Assembly (NCBI RefSeq): GCF_042853465.1
Contig: NZ_AP031497.1
Location: forward strand, 1,488,001 to 1,552,000
Length of the DNA stretch: 64,000 nucleotides
Source: Simiduia litorea
GTDB lineage: Bacteria; Pseudomonadota; Gammaproteobacteria; Pseudomonadales; Cellvibrionaceae
Reading direction: 5' to 3'
The position numbers and the translations under genes are program-made. Below, one piece after another: positions 8,404 through 16,277 of the stretch (positions are counted from its first letter, which is position 1; each line of letters starts with the position of its first letter). The notes beneath the pieces are model-generated. The model had not been told where the DNA came from. It searched no databases and saw only the letters and a program-made list of their open reading frames with translations.

Positions 8404-8766
8404 ATGGCGTTTTTACAGCATTGCCTAAATGGCGCAATTGTGGCGCACTACCATGTAGATGGCGCACTGCTAGTGGGTCGCCAAAGTGATAACGATATTG
8501 TGCTTGAAGATTCCACTGTGTCGAGTTTACATGCCGAAATCACGGTGGACGCCGAAGGTGTGTTTCACTTTAAAGATCTGGGCAGTACCAATGGTGTACT
8601 TTATCAGGGTAAAAAGGTTGCTTCAGGTACCCTAGTAACGGGTGAGTGGTTGACCGTAGGTCTGCACGAGTTTACCCGGATTGAAAAGTTGGCCGAGGGC
8701 ATGGAGCGCACCTTGCGAATTAAGAAAAGCTGGATACCAGGCGTCTATTACACATCTGATAAATAA
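8404..8766 (+). CDS. Small FHA-domain protein
   Basis: The 120-residue protein is essentially one forkhead-associated (phosphothreonine-binding) domain. It shows LLVGRQSDNDIVLEDSTVSSLHAEI, in which the arginine and Ser-x-x-His bind phosphothreonine, and DLGSTNGVLYQGKKV near the end of the domain. There is no signal peptide or membrane segment, so it should be cytoplasmic. The ATG at 8404 follows GAGG at normal spacing; the frame extends upstream into guaA only by chance. It sits 29 bp before the membrane kinase gene, and a second FHA gene follows the kinase, so it is likely a phospho-reader or scaffold for that kinase. The partner is inferred from position only. Confidence 0.9.
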   Translation: MAFLQHCLNGAIVAHYHVDGALLVGRQSDNDIVLEDSTVSSLHAEITVDAEGVFHFKDLGSTNGVLYQGKKVASGTLVTGEWLTVGLHEFTRIEKLAEGMERTLRIKKSWIPGVYYTSDK

Positions 8767-8795
8767 GGGTAAACTGCCAGCTAATAATATCGATA

Positions 8796-11210
8796 ATGGC
8801 ATTGCGCATGCGCCCTTTTAGGCGAATATTTAACCAATTAAACGCTGTTGATCTCATCTACCTTCTGCTTGCGCTCGGGTTTGTGATGGCGTTGCAGTGG
8901 CCGGTCTGGTTACAACAACCTCTACAGTGGTTGGATCAGCGCTTGTTGTCGGCCAGCTATTCCTTAAGTGCGCCACCGCCGGCGCCGGTTAAGATTGGTT
9001 TGGCGGAAATTCCCGATGCGTTACTGGCTGATTTCACACGCCTTCCCGTAAATCACCCGTTGGCCGAAAAACTCATCGATTTGCACCGCAAGGGTGTGCC
9101 TTTTCATGTCTTTTTACCTTCACCTTTTAGTGTTGCAGGCTTTACGCAGCCAGATGACTTTGCGGCTTTGGCGACGGCACTGTCTGCAGATGAGAGCGAC
9201 ACTGTACTCGCGCAGCGCCAGTTGTTACTAGCGAGGGTGAAGGAATTACAACAGTGGAAAGATTTTGTTGAGAGCCCAGATATTTTTTGGTTTTTGCCGT
9301 GGGGTCAGTTGGATCAAGGTGGCGGACGAGCGCTGAGGTTTCAGTTGACGGCGTCGCCTTGGAATGTCGGCTTGCTGCAGTGGTTGGCCGGTAGCGATCA
9401 GTCGCCGCAGGGCTTACAAAATTTACCAGCAGCGCGGCAGCACTATGAGTTTTTAGGTGCTGGTGCGCCTGGTCAGGCGCGTTTATGGGGCCAAATTGGC
9501 GAACATCAAACATTAATAACGGCGCCGCTTCTATTGGCGCAGCACAGCCAAGCCCTAGGTGCTTTGCAATGGGCTGATGGCCGACTGCAGGCTCCCGAGC
9601 GCTCGTGGAGCCGATCTATTAATGCCCGCGGTGTGATTCCGGTGGATTGGCGTTTGGCGCCGGTGGTCTTACCAATGAACGATGTAGTTGGTCGGTTAAG
9701 TGAATTTGATCTCTTGTTGATTGCGCCTCAGTCGAATGCTCAAGCATTGTTAGCAGCGGCAGCGTTGAACACGCTGTTGGCCGATCACTACCCGAAAAGC
9801 CCTGATTGGGCTTGGGCTTGGCTGCCTCTTAGCGTGTTATTGCTGGCTTTGTTCAGCGCACCTATCTGGCTGCGCGCTGGTTCGGCTGTGTTGGTGCTGA
9901 GTCTGGTTTTAGTCTCCACTTCATTGGTGGCATTGCAGCTTGCCGCGCATATCTATTACCAATGGTGGTTACCCACGGGTGCCGCGCTGATGTTTATCTG
10001 GTGCGCCGTGATGCTACGTTTCATTGGGGTAGGTTTTTCTCGGCCTTTGGAAAGGCTAAGACAAAGCTGGCGCTTGGGTTGGCAGCAAATAGTGCGCGAG
10101 CAAATAGGCTCCGGCAAACTGGCTGAGGCGGAGAATCATTTGAATAATTTAATGCAGTTCGGCCCAGAAAACTGGCAGCTGCAAGCAAGTTACGACATCG
10201 CACAGAGTTACGAAAAGCAGCGCCGATATGAGCAAGCGGAACAGCTTTACCGCGATATTTTAATCAAGGCACCAAAATTTTCTGATGTTAAAAACCGTCT
10301 AACACGCCTGAAAGAGTTGTCGGGTAGTCAGGGAGCAGGGGGCTTGGATGCAACGCTCGTGATTGATGAGCAGATCATCAATAAACCTGTGTTAGGCCGC
10401 TATGAAATACAGAAAGAATTGGGCCGTGGGGCAATGGGGGTGGTCTATCTTGGCCGAGACCCACGCATTAGCCGCATGGTGGCGATAAAGACTTTACACT
10501 ATAAGCATTTCGAGCCGAGTCAATTGCCAGAATTGAAAGCGCGTTTTTTTAGAGAGGCTGAAGCGGCGGGTCGATTAAGTCACCCAAATATCGTTTCTGT
10601 TTTTGATGCCGGAGAAGAAGCTGATTTAGCGTTTATCGCGATGGACTATGTGCCTGGTAAAGCATTGAATTATTTTACCAATCCTAAGCGTTTGCTACCG
10701 GTGCCGATAGTATATGGCTTAATGGCCAAAGCCGCCGATGCATTATTTTACGCGCATAAACATCAAATTATTCACCGCGATATTAAGCCCAGTAATTTAC
10801 TCTACGACCCGGAAACTGGCCGCATGAAGGTTAGCGACTTTGGTATCGCGCGCTTGGTGGATAACTCCAAAACACGCACTGGCGACGTTATGGGTAGTCC
10901 GCTCTACATGTCGCCCGAGCAACTTAAGGGCGTAAAGGTGAGCGAAGCCGCAGATATTTATAGCTTGGGCGTTACTATGTACCAGCTACTCACCGGTAAG
11001 CTACCATTTGACGGCGATAGCCTTGCTAATTTGACCTATCAAATATTGCAAGGTAAACACGCCAGCGTAAGAACGCACAGGGCAGAATTACCTCCGAGTG
11101 CCACGCGAATCACCAATAAAGCATTGCAAAAGGACCCAGAAGACCGCTTTGCCAATGCTCGGGAAATGGCCGAAGCTATTCGTAAATCGCTAGCGCGGGA
11201 TTTTGAATAG
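8796..11210 (+). CDS. Membrane Ser/Thr protein kinase with CHASE2-like sensor and TPR segment
   Basis: The 804-residue protein has one N-terminal membrane segment (about residues 20-40), a periplasmic region of some 290 residues, then three close membrane segments at about 337-412 (AWLPLSVLLLALFSAPIWL onwards). This is the topology of CHASE2 sensors. A TPR-like cytoplasmic stretch follows (SYDIAQSYEKQRRYEQAEQLYRDIL, about 468-492). The Hanks-type kinase domain fills about 530-800: GRGAMGVVYLGRD glycine loop, VAIKTL lysine, HRDIKPSNLLYD catalytic loop, DFGIAR and GSPLYMSPEQ activation segment. All catalytic residues are present. It lies between two FHA genes, and a PP2C phosphatase is encoded at 20.1 kb. 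Substrates and signal are unknown. Confidence 0.93.
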   Translation: MALRMRPFRRIFNQLNAVDLIYLLLALGFVMALQWPVWLQQPLQWLDQRLLSASYSLSAPPPAPVKIGLAEIPDALLADFTRLPVNHPLAEKLIDLHRKGVPFHVFLPSPFSVAGFTQPDDFAALATALSADESDTVLAQRQLLLARVKELQQWKDFVESPDIFWFLPWGQLDQGGGRALRFQLTASPWNVGLLQWLAGSDQSPQGLQNLPAARQHYEFLGAGAPGQARLWGQIGEHQTLITAPLLLAQHSQALGALQWADGRLQAPERSWSRSINARGVIPVDWRLAPVVLPMNDVVGRLSEFDLLLIAPQSNAQALLAAAALNTLLADHYPKSPDWAWAWLPLSVLLLALFSAPIWLRAGSAVLVLSLVLVSTSLVALQLAAHIYYQWWLPTGAALMFIWCAVMLRFIGVGFSRPLERLRQSWRLGWQQIVREQIGSGKLAEAENHLNNLMQFGPENWQLQASYDIAQSYEKQRRYEQAEQLYRDILIKAPKFSDVKNRLTRLKELSGSQGAGGLDATLVIDEQIINKPVLGRYEIQKELGRGAMGVVYLGRDPRISRMVAIKTLHYKHFEPSQLPELKARFFREAEAAGRLSHPNIVSVFDAGEEADLAFIAMDYVPGKALNYFTNPKRLLPVPIVYGLMAKAADALFYAHKHQIIHRDIKPSNLLYDPETGRMKVSDFGIARLVDNSKTRTGDVMGSPLYMSPEQLKGVKVSEAADIYSLGVTMYQLLTGKLPFDGDSLANLTYQILQGKHASVRTHRAELPPSATRITNKALQKDPEDRFANAREMAEAIRKSLARDFE

Positions 11211-11255
11211 CCAAGAAAAATTTGAATCTGTTGCAAATATTTAGACGAGGTGTAT

Positions 11256-11609
11256 ATGGCTCAGTTAGCGCAATTAATTGATGACGTCGTGGTTAACAAG
11301 TTCGACTTAGATAAAACACCACTGACCATTGGTCGCCATGCCGATAATCGGGTGCAAATAGATGATGGCGCGGTCAGCGGTCGCCATGCTGTCGTGTCGA
11401 TTAGGAAAAACCCCGATTTTCCCGAGTATCAAGAGATAGTGTTAGAAGATTTGGGTAGCACTAACGGCACGCGCGTGAATGGCGAGAAAATTAAAGGCAA
11501 GGTGATTTTAAATCATGGCGATGTGGTAAAAATTGGCTGGAATGAATTCAAACTTATCGATAGCAAGCAAAAGAATTTGGCCAGTACCGTGCATATGCTA
11601 CAAGATTAA
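11256..11609 (+). CDS. Second small FHA-domain protein
   Basis: This 117-residue protein has a single FHA domain: PLTIGRHADNRVQIDDGAVSGRHAVV with the phosphothreonine-contacting Arg, Ser and His, and DLGSTNGTRVNGEKIKG at the C-terminal side. The ATG at 11256 follows CGAGG at good spacing; an in-frame GTG at 11250 is less likely. No signal peptide is seen. It ends the FHA-kinase-FHA run and resembles the first FHA protein in the core motifs but not outside them, so the two are not a recent duplication. A role as a reader of kinase-phosphorylated targets is an inference. Confidence 0.9.
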   Translation: MAQLAQLIDDVVVNKFDLDKTPLTIGRHADNRVQIDDGAVSGRHAVVSIRKNPDFPEYQEIVLEDLGSTNGTRVNGEKIKGKVILNHGDVVKIGWNEFKLIDSKQKNLASTVHMLQD

Positions 11610-11805
11610 CCATTCGACGTTTAAGGCATATTTTGATAATCCAACGTAGATTCTGAAGGGCATTTAGGTAATCGATCTCGTTATTTGGTACTAGTTTAGG
11701 CATTAAGTTTTTGCGTCGAGATACTTTACATTTTCACCTAGTGATTGTTGTACATTTTTCTCTGTGAGACGCTAAGTGATTGAGTTAAAGGCAAATTTTC
11801 GTTGT

Positions 11806-11821
11806 TGGGACGCATCTTGCT
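11806..11821 (+). promoter_or_regulatory. Sigma-54 type -24/-12 promoter of the PEP-CTERM gene
   Basis: TGGGACGCATCTTGCT matches the RpoN consensus TGGCACG-N4-TTGCW at all but one position. The key GG (11807-11808) and GC (11819-11820) are exactly 10 bases apart. It lies 48 bases before the ATG of the PEP-CTERM protein. PEP-CTERM/exosortase systems often include a PrsK/PrsR two-component system whose regulator acts with sigma-54, so the placement makes biological sense. Confidence 0.75.
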
Positions 11822-11868
11822 TTAGCTGGCCTCGTAGTATCACTATTTCAAACTAGAGGGAATTTGTT

Positions 11869-12471
11869 ATGAAAATGAGATCGATGTTAGCTGTGCTTGC
11901 GGTTGCCGTTTTTTCAACCGGTGCTTATGGCATTTCGATAGAGCAGGCAGATATGGATGCTGGTAGTGTTTTCTTAAACTTTGATGAGTTGGCTGCGGGC
12001 ACTGTCGTTTCTAATCAATATGCGGGTTACGGATTGACCATATCGGGAACCTTAGGAAACAATGGGAGCGGCGCCGCTTCTACTGTAACGGCTGAAGATA
12101 CAGGTGGCAGTTATTCGGACCCAATCTATATTGGTCAGCCGAACAATAGCTGGGATGGCAGTGTGATTTTTGATTTCACTGGCGTTAACGTCACCCAGTT
12201 TGGTGCCTATCTTGTGGATTCCGCATCCAGTTGGTTGTCGTTATATGACTCGAGTAATACCTTGATCGAAACTATTTTTGGTAGTGGATCTGTGTATGAT
12301 TGGGTCGGGGCAGATACTGGCGGTGTTAATATTGCTAGAGCCATTTTTTCCGGTGACTTTTATGCCGTTGATGATGTGATGTTTAATGCCAAAGTACCTG
12401 AGCCTGGCAGCCTTATTTTATTCTTGGCGGGCTTGTTGGGCGTTGTGGTTTCAAGGCGTCGAATAGGCTAA
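11869..12471 (+). CDS. PEP-CTERM sorting-domain surface protein
   Basis: The 200-residue protein has an N-terminal signal peptide (MKMRSMLAVLAVAVFSTGAYG) and a C-terminal sorting tail. The tail has VPEPGSLILFLAGLLGVVV followed by the basic end SRRRIG, that is, a PEP motif, one membrane segment and an Arg cluster. This is the substrate signature of exosortase (EpsH-type) systems, which cut and anchor proteins at the outer surface, usually linked to exopolysaccharide. The body (FNFDELAAGTVVSNQYAGYGLTI type, rich in Gly, Ser and Asp) is a beta-rich domain of unknown role, similar in style to other PEP-CTERM proteins. No exosortase gene is in the window. It stands alone behind a sigma-54 promoter and before a bidirectional terminator. 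Confidence 0.9.
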   Translation: MKMRSMLAVLAVAVFSTGAYGISIEQADMDAGSVFLNFDELAAGTVVSNQYAGYGLTISGTLGNNGSGAASTVTAEDTGGSYSDPIYIGQPNNSWDGSVIFDFTGVNVTQFGAYLVDSASSWLSLYDSSNTLIETIFGSGSVYDWVGADTGGVNIARAIFSGDFYAVDDVMFNAKVPEPGSLILFLAGLLGVVVSRRRIG

Positions 12472-12474
12472 AGG

Positions 12475-12521
12475 TCCAGCTATAAAAAAACCGCGCCGAG
12501 CGCGGTTTTTTTATAGCTGGA
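12475..12521. terminator. Bidirectional terminator between the PEP-CTERM gene and fdxA
   Basis: Two 22-base arms (12475-12496 and 12500-12521) are perfect reverse complements around a 3-base loop. The GC core CCGCGC/GCGCGG is flanked by seven A and seven T, so the same hairpin ends transcription from both convergent genes. Confidence 0.93.
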
Positions 12522-12538
12522 GATTGGCGCGCGCGTGC

Positions 12539-12862
12539 TTAGCGCTCCAAATATTGCAACTTATTCTCAACGCCATCCCATTCGGCGGCATCCGCTGGGG
12601 CGTCTTTCATCTCGGTGATGTTTGGCCAGACTTGCGCCAACTCAGCATTCAGTTCTAAGAATACTTCCTGACCTTCCGGTAGTTCGTCTTCGGAAAAGAT
12701 GGCACCCACTGGGCACTCAGGTTCGCACAGGGCGCAATCAATACATTCATCTGGGTGAATGACGAGGAAGTTAGGGCCTTCATAGAAACAATCAACGGGG
12801 CACACTTCCACGCAATCGGTGTGTTTACATTTAATACAGTTATCACCAACTACGAATGTCAT
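12539..12862 (-). CDS. fdxA: Seven-iron ferredoxin FdxA (3Fe-4S/4Fe-4S)
   Basis: The 107-residue protein matches the FdxA/Azotobacter ferredoxin I family. The N-terminal half has CIKCKHTDCVEVCPVDC and then CIDCALCEPECP, the cysteine pattern for one 3Fe-4S and one 4Fe-4S cluster, followed by a C-terminal tail of about 50 residues typical of this subgroup. It is a small cytoplasmic electron carrier. It lies 87 bp downstream of mutS on the same strand, a linkage common in gammaproteobacteria. The start MTFVVGDNC is standard. Confidence 0.96.
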   Translation of the reverse strand: MTFVVGDNCIKCKHTDCVEVCPVDCFYEGPNFLVIHPDECIDCALCEPECPVGAIFSEDELPEGQEVFLELNAELAQVWPNITEMKDAPADAAEWDGVENKLQYLER

Positions 12863-12949
12863 CTATTGCACTCCGTCTTAATACGAAAAATTCGCCGGCA
12901 TTCTACCGTAACCTTTGGCAGGTTTCTAATCTTTTGCGGCTAACTCCAC

Positions 12950-15568
12950 TCAAATCTGCTGTTTTAGCGCGTATAGGAGATCTAGTGCCTGTCGCGGTGT
13001 TAGCTCGTCTAGGTCTAATTTCTCCAATTTTGTCACCACGGGATGCGGCGGTGCACTGAACAGTTCGCCTTGCCAAGGATCTGGCACCGGCTCGCTTTTC
13101 CTTGTGAGTTGCTTTTCTAGAATAACACCAGCATCGCTTGGCGCGATAATCTGTCCATGGCTACCGGCTTCTAACTGCTGTAATTGTAGCCTCGCCATGG
13201 CTAATACGGCCTCGGGAATTCCGGCTAGTTTTGCGACCTGAAGACCGTAGCTTTGGCTGGCAGGGCCAGCTTGAATATGGTGTAAAAACACGATGTTATC
13301 GTTATGTTCTGTGGCGGTTAAATGCACATTGGCAACGCCGGTGAGGGTTTCCGGCAGCGCGGTAATTTCAAAGTAATGGGTAGCAAATAGGGTAAATGCC
13401 TTTACCGTTTGACCTAAGTGCATGGCCGCGGCCCAGGCCAGCGAGAGGCCATCGAAGGTGCTGGTGCCACGACCCACTTCATCCATTAAGACTAGGCTGT
13501 GTGGTGTGGCGTTGTGCAAAATATTGGCGGTTTCGGTCATCTCCACCATGAAGGTTGAGCGGCCGCTGGCGAGGTCGTCGCTCGAGCCGATACGGGTGAA
13601 AATCCGATCTGTTAGGCCCAGCTCACAGCGTGCCGCGGGCACGAAACAGCCAATTTGTGCCATCAGCACGATGAGTGCAGTCTGGCGCATATAGGTGGAT
13701 TTACCGCCCATATTGGGGCCGGTAATGATGAGCATGTGGCGTTGTCGCGATAACGTAAGATCGTTGGCAACGAATGGCTGGCTAGAAACCTGCTCAACCA
13801 CGGGATGGCGACCTTTCTCTATGTAAATACCGGGCTCCTCGGTGAGTGAGGGCTTACAAAAATTGAGGTGCTCGGCGCGCTCGGCAAAGCTTGCTAACAC
13901 ATCCAGCTCAGACACCGCGGCGCTGGCATCCTGCAATGCCAGCAGGTGTTCGTTAAGGGTTTCTAGTAGTTCCTCATAAAGTGCTTTTTCGCGACTTAGG
14001 GCGCGGCTTTTGGCCGAAAGCGCTTTATCTTCGAATTGCTTTAGCTCTGGCGTGATAAAGCGCTCGGCATTTTTTAGTGTTTGGCGGCGAATGTAGTCGG
14101 CCGGTGCTTGATCGGCTTGGCCCCGGCTCAGCTCGATAAAATAGCCGTGCACTCGGTTGTACCCCACTTTCAGGGTGGAAAGCTTGGTGCGCTCTTTCTC
14201 CCGTGTTTCTAAATCGATTAAAAATTGGCCGGCATTGGTGCTGATAGCCCGCAGTTCGTCTAGCTCTGGGTCAAAGCCTTCGGCAATGACGCCGCCCTCG
14301 CGAATGACTACCGGTGGATTTTCGATCAGCGCGCGGCCTAGTAGGTCCACCAGCTGTGGAAATTCGCCGACTAGATTGGCCAGCTTACGTATACGCGCGG
14401 TGTTCGATTCGGCTAATTGCTGTTGTAATAGGGGGAAGCAGGCTAGCGAGCTAAGTAAACGGCTCAAATCTCGGGGCCGCGCAGAGCGCAGCGCTAAGCG
14501 CCCCAAAATACGCTCCATATCGCCGACATTTTTCAAGCTTTGGCGGATGGGTTCAAAGGCGTAGTCGGCGAGCAGCCAACTGATAGCATCTTGGCGTTGC
14601 TGTAGTGTGGTTATATTGCGTAGCGGTCGGTTGACCCAACGCCGCATCAAGCGTCGTCCCATGGCGGTGACACCGGTATTAATCACCGACAGCAGGGTAT
14701 TCTCTTCGCCGCCACCGAGGTTGGTATCGAGTTCGAGGTTGCGTCGGGTTGCTGCATCCATGGCAACAGCTTCGTCGCGGTTCTCAAAGGCGAGGGTGCG
14801 GATGTGAGGGAGAGCCGTGCGTTGGGTTTCACGCGCGTAGCTAAGCAGGCAACCAGCAGCGCATAGGGCTAGGCGCAGATGAGAGCAGCCAAAACCATCG
14901 AGATCTTGGGTGCCAAACTGTTGGTTTAATAATCGCTGTGCGGTATCTAGCTCGAATTCCCAAGGCGCTCGGCGGCGCAAACCTCGGCGCTTGGCGAAGA
15001 GCTCTAGCTCCACTAATTCATCGGCCACTAAGAGCTCGGCTGGATTTAACCGTTGCAGCTCGGCGGCTAGGGCTTCTAGGCCTGCGACCTCTAACAGCAT
15101 GAACCGGCCTGAACCGATATCAAGGCTGGCAATACCGTACTCTTCATTTTGGGTGTGCACAGCGACCAATAGGTTGTCTTGGCGCTCGTCGAGTAGCGCC
15201 TCGTCGCTGACCGTGCCGGGTGTAACGATACGCATAACTTTGCGCTCGACCGGCCCTTTACTGGTGGCTGGATCGCCCACTTGTTCGCAAATGGCGATCG
15301 ACACCCCTTGTTTAACCAGTCGTGCGAGGTAGCCATCGGCCGAGTGAAAGGGGATGCCTGCCATGGGGATGGGTTCGCCGTTGGACTTGCCGCGCGCGGT
15401 GAGCGTCAGATCCAATAGCTCGCTGGCAAGCTTGGCGTCGTCGAAAAACAACTCGTAGAAGTCACCCATCCGGTAGAACACGATTTCGTGGGGGTGCTCG
15501 GCCTTAATGCGTAAGTATTGTTGCATCATCGGCGTTTCGTTGGAGAGGTCTTGGACGGCTTGGTTCAT
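12950..15568 (-). CDS. mutS: DNA mismatch repair protein MutS
   Basis: MutS recognises mispaired bases and starts repair with MutL. The N-terminal mismatch-binding domain begins TPMMQQYLRIKAEHPHEIVFYRMGDFYELFFDDA, which includes the Phe-x-Glu mismatch motif in FYELF. The ATPase domain has the Walker A GPNMGGKSTYMRQ, the ST-motif region GSSDDLASGRSTFMVEM, Walker B LVLMDEVGRGTSTFDG and LFATHYFE. I place the start at the ATG at 15568 (MNQAVQDLSNETPMMQQ, 872 residues), which fits the usual N-terminus. An upstream in-frame ATG at 15628 would add 20 residues without a matching ribosome binding site and would leave only 22 bp to the divergent pncC gene. Confidence 0.95.
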   Translation of the reverse strand: MNQAVQDLSNETPMMQQYLRIKAEHPHEIVFYRMGDFYELFFDDAKLASELLDLTLTARGKSNGEPIPMAGIPFHSADGYLARLVKQGVSIAICEQVGDPATSKGPVERKVMRIVTPGTVSDEALLDERQDNLLVAVHTQNEEYGIASLDIGSGRFMLLEVAGLEALAAELQRLNPAELLVADELVELELFAKRRGLRRRAPWEFELDTAQRLLNQQFGTQDLDGFGCSHLRLALCAAGCLLSYARETQRTALPHIRTLAFENRDEAVAMDAATRRNLELDTNLGGGEENTLLSVINTGVTAMGRRLMRRWVNRPLRNITTLQQRQDAISWLLADYAFEPIRQSLKNVGDMERILGRLALRSARPRDLSRLLSSLACFPLLQQQLAESNTARIRKLANLVGEFPQLVDLLGRALIENPPVVIREGGVIAEGFDPELDELRAISTNAGQFLIDLETREKERTKLSTLKVGYNRVHGYFIELSRGQADQAPADYIRRQTLKNAERFITPELKQFEDKALSAKSRALSREKALYEELLETLNEHLLALQDASAAVSELDVLASFAERAEHLNFCKPSLTEEPGIYIEKGRHPVVEQVSSQPFVANDLTLSRQRHMLIITGPNMGGKSTYMRQTALIVLMAQIGCFVPAARCELGLTDRIFTRIGSSDDLASGRSTFMVEMTETANILHNATPHSLVLMDEVGRGTSTFDGLSLAWAAAMHLGQTVKAFTLFATHYFEITALPETLTGVANVHLTATEHNDNIVFLHHIQAGPASQSYGLQVAKLAGIPEAVLAMARLQLQQLEAGSHGQIIAPSDAGVILEKQLTRKSEPVPDPWQGELFSAPPHPVVTKLEKLDLDELTPRQALDLLYALKQQI

Positions 15569-15650
15569 AATGTTGATTGTGCTTGTCAGGATCAAGCGGG
15601 GTATTCTACGCAAATCTACCTCGGCCATAAACGTTGTTTAGGAGAAGTTA

Positions 15651-16142
15651 ATGACAGTCAGTCACGATCCCTTGGTTCAGCAGATAGCGGATAAACTCAT
15701 AGCGCAATCGGCGAGCCTGAGCGTTGCCGAGTCGTGCACGGGTGGCGGCGTTGCGCAGGCACTCACCGCCGTGGCCGGCGCTTCGGCGTGGTTTGGTTAT
15801 GGCTTTGTTACCTATGCTAATAGCGCCAAAATAGAGCTGCTAGGCGTCGATGAAGCGACTCTCGCGGCATATGGTGCGGTTAGCCACCAAGTGGCAGAGC
15901 AGATGGCGGAAGGCGCGAGAATTAACGCCTCATCCACCTGGGCGCTTGCCACCACGGGCATTGCCGGTCCCGATGGCGGTAGCGCAGAAAAGCCTGTGGG
16001 TATGGTTTGGTTCGCTTGGGCAGGCCCTCAAGGCATACGCTCCCAGCACCGCGTATTTAGCGGCGATAGAGCGTCGGTAAGAGAGCAGGCAGTTGCTTTT
16101 GCCTTGATCGAATTAAGGAAATTACTAAATTTTACTGTATAA
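15651..16142 (+). CDS. pncC: Nicotinamide-nucleotide amidohydrolase PncC (CinA C-terminal domain)
   Basis: The 163-residue protein is the stand-alone CinA C-terminal domain. It converts nicotinamide mononucleotide to nicotinate mononucleotide in NAD recycling. Family motifs are SLSVAESCTGGGVAQALT, GYGFVTYANSAKIELLGV, ATTGIAGPDGGSAEKPVGMVWFAW and the C-terminal VREQAVAFALIELRK. The ATG at 15651 follows TTAGGAG. It sits immediately upstream of recA, a very common order in gammaproteobacteria, and its stop codon lies inside the first LexA-like box of recA. Confidence 0.94.
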   Translation: MTVSHDPLVQQIADKLIAQSASLSVAESCTGGGVAQALTAVAGASAWFGYGFVTYANSAKIELLGVDEATLAAYGAVSHQVAEQMAEGARINASSTWALATTGIAGPDGGSAEKPVGMVWFAWAGPQGIRSQHRVFSGDRASVREQAVAFALIELRKLLNFTV

Positions 16143-16170
16143 CCATATAGTACTGGTTGCGCATACAGTT
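16133..16170 (+). promoter_or_regulatory. Tandem LexA-like (SOS) boxes upstream of recA
   Basis: Box 1, TACTGTATAACCATATAGTA (16133-16152), has the CTGT-N8-ACAG layout with one mismatch (ATAG). Box 2, TACTGGTTGCGCATACAGTT (16151-16170), has one mismatch in the other half (CTGG). The boxes share two bases, so the two dyads lie two turns apart on the same face of the DNA. Box 1 overlaps the pncC stop codon. Control of recA by LexA is well established; binding to these sequences is inferred. Confidence 0.7.
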
Positions 16171-16277
16171 AAATTGTCTTAAGCTACTCAACATAGATTG
16201 GTTAAGCCAACACCTTTTGCTAACAAGCTCAGCAATGAGCAGACAACGTACAATTAGAAAATTACAAAGGTATCAAC

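Noticed and set aside
15569..15628. 20-residue longer MutS start at 15628
   Set aside because: The added residues do not resemble the MutS N-terminus and would take up almost all of the promoter space shared with pncC.
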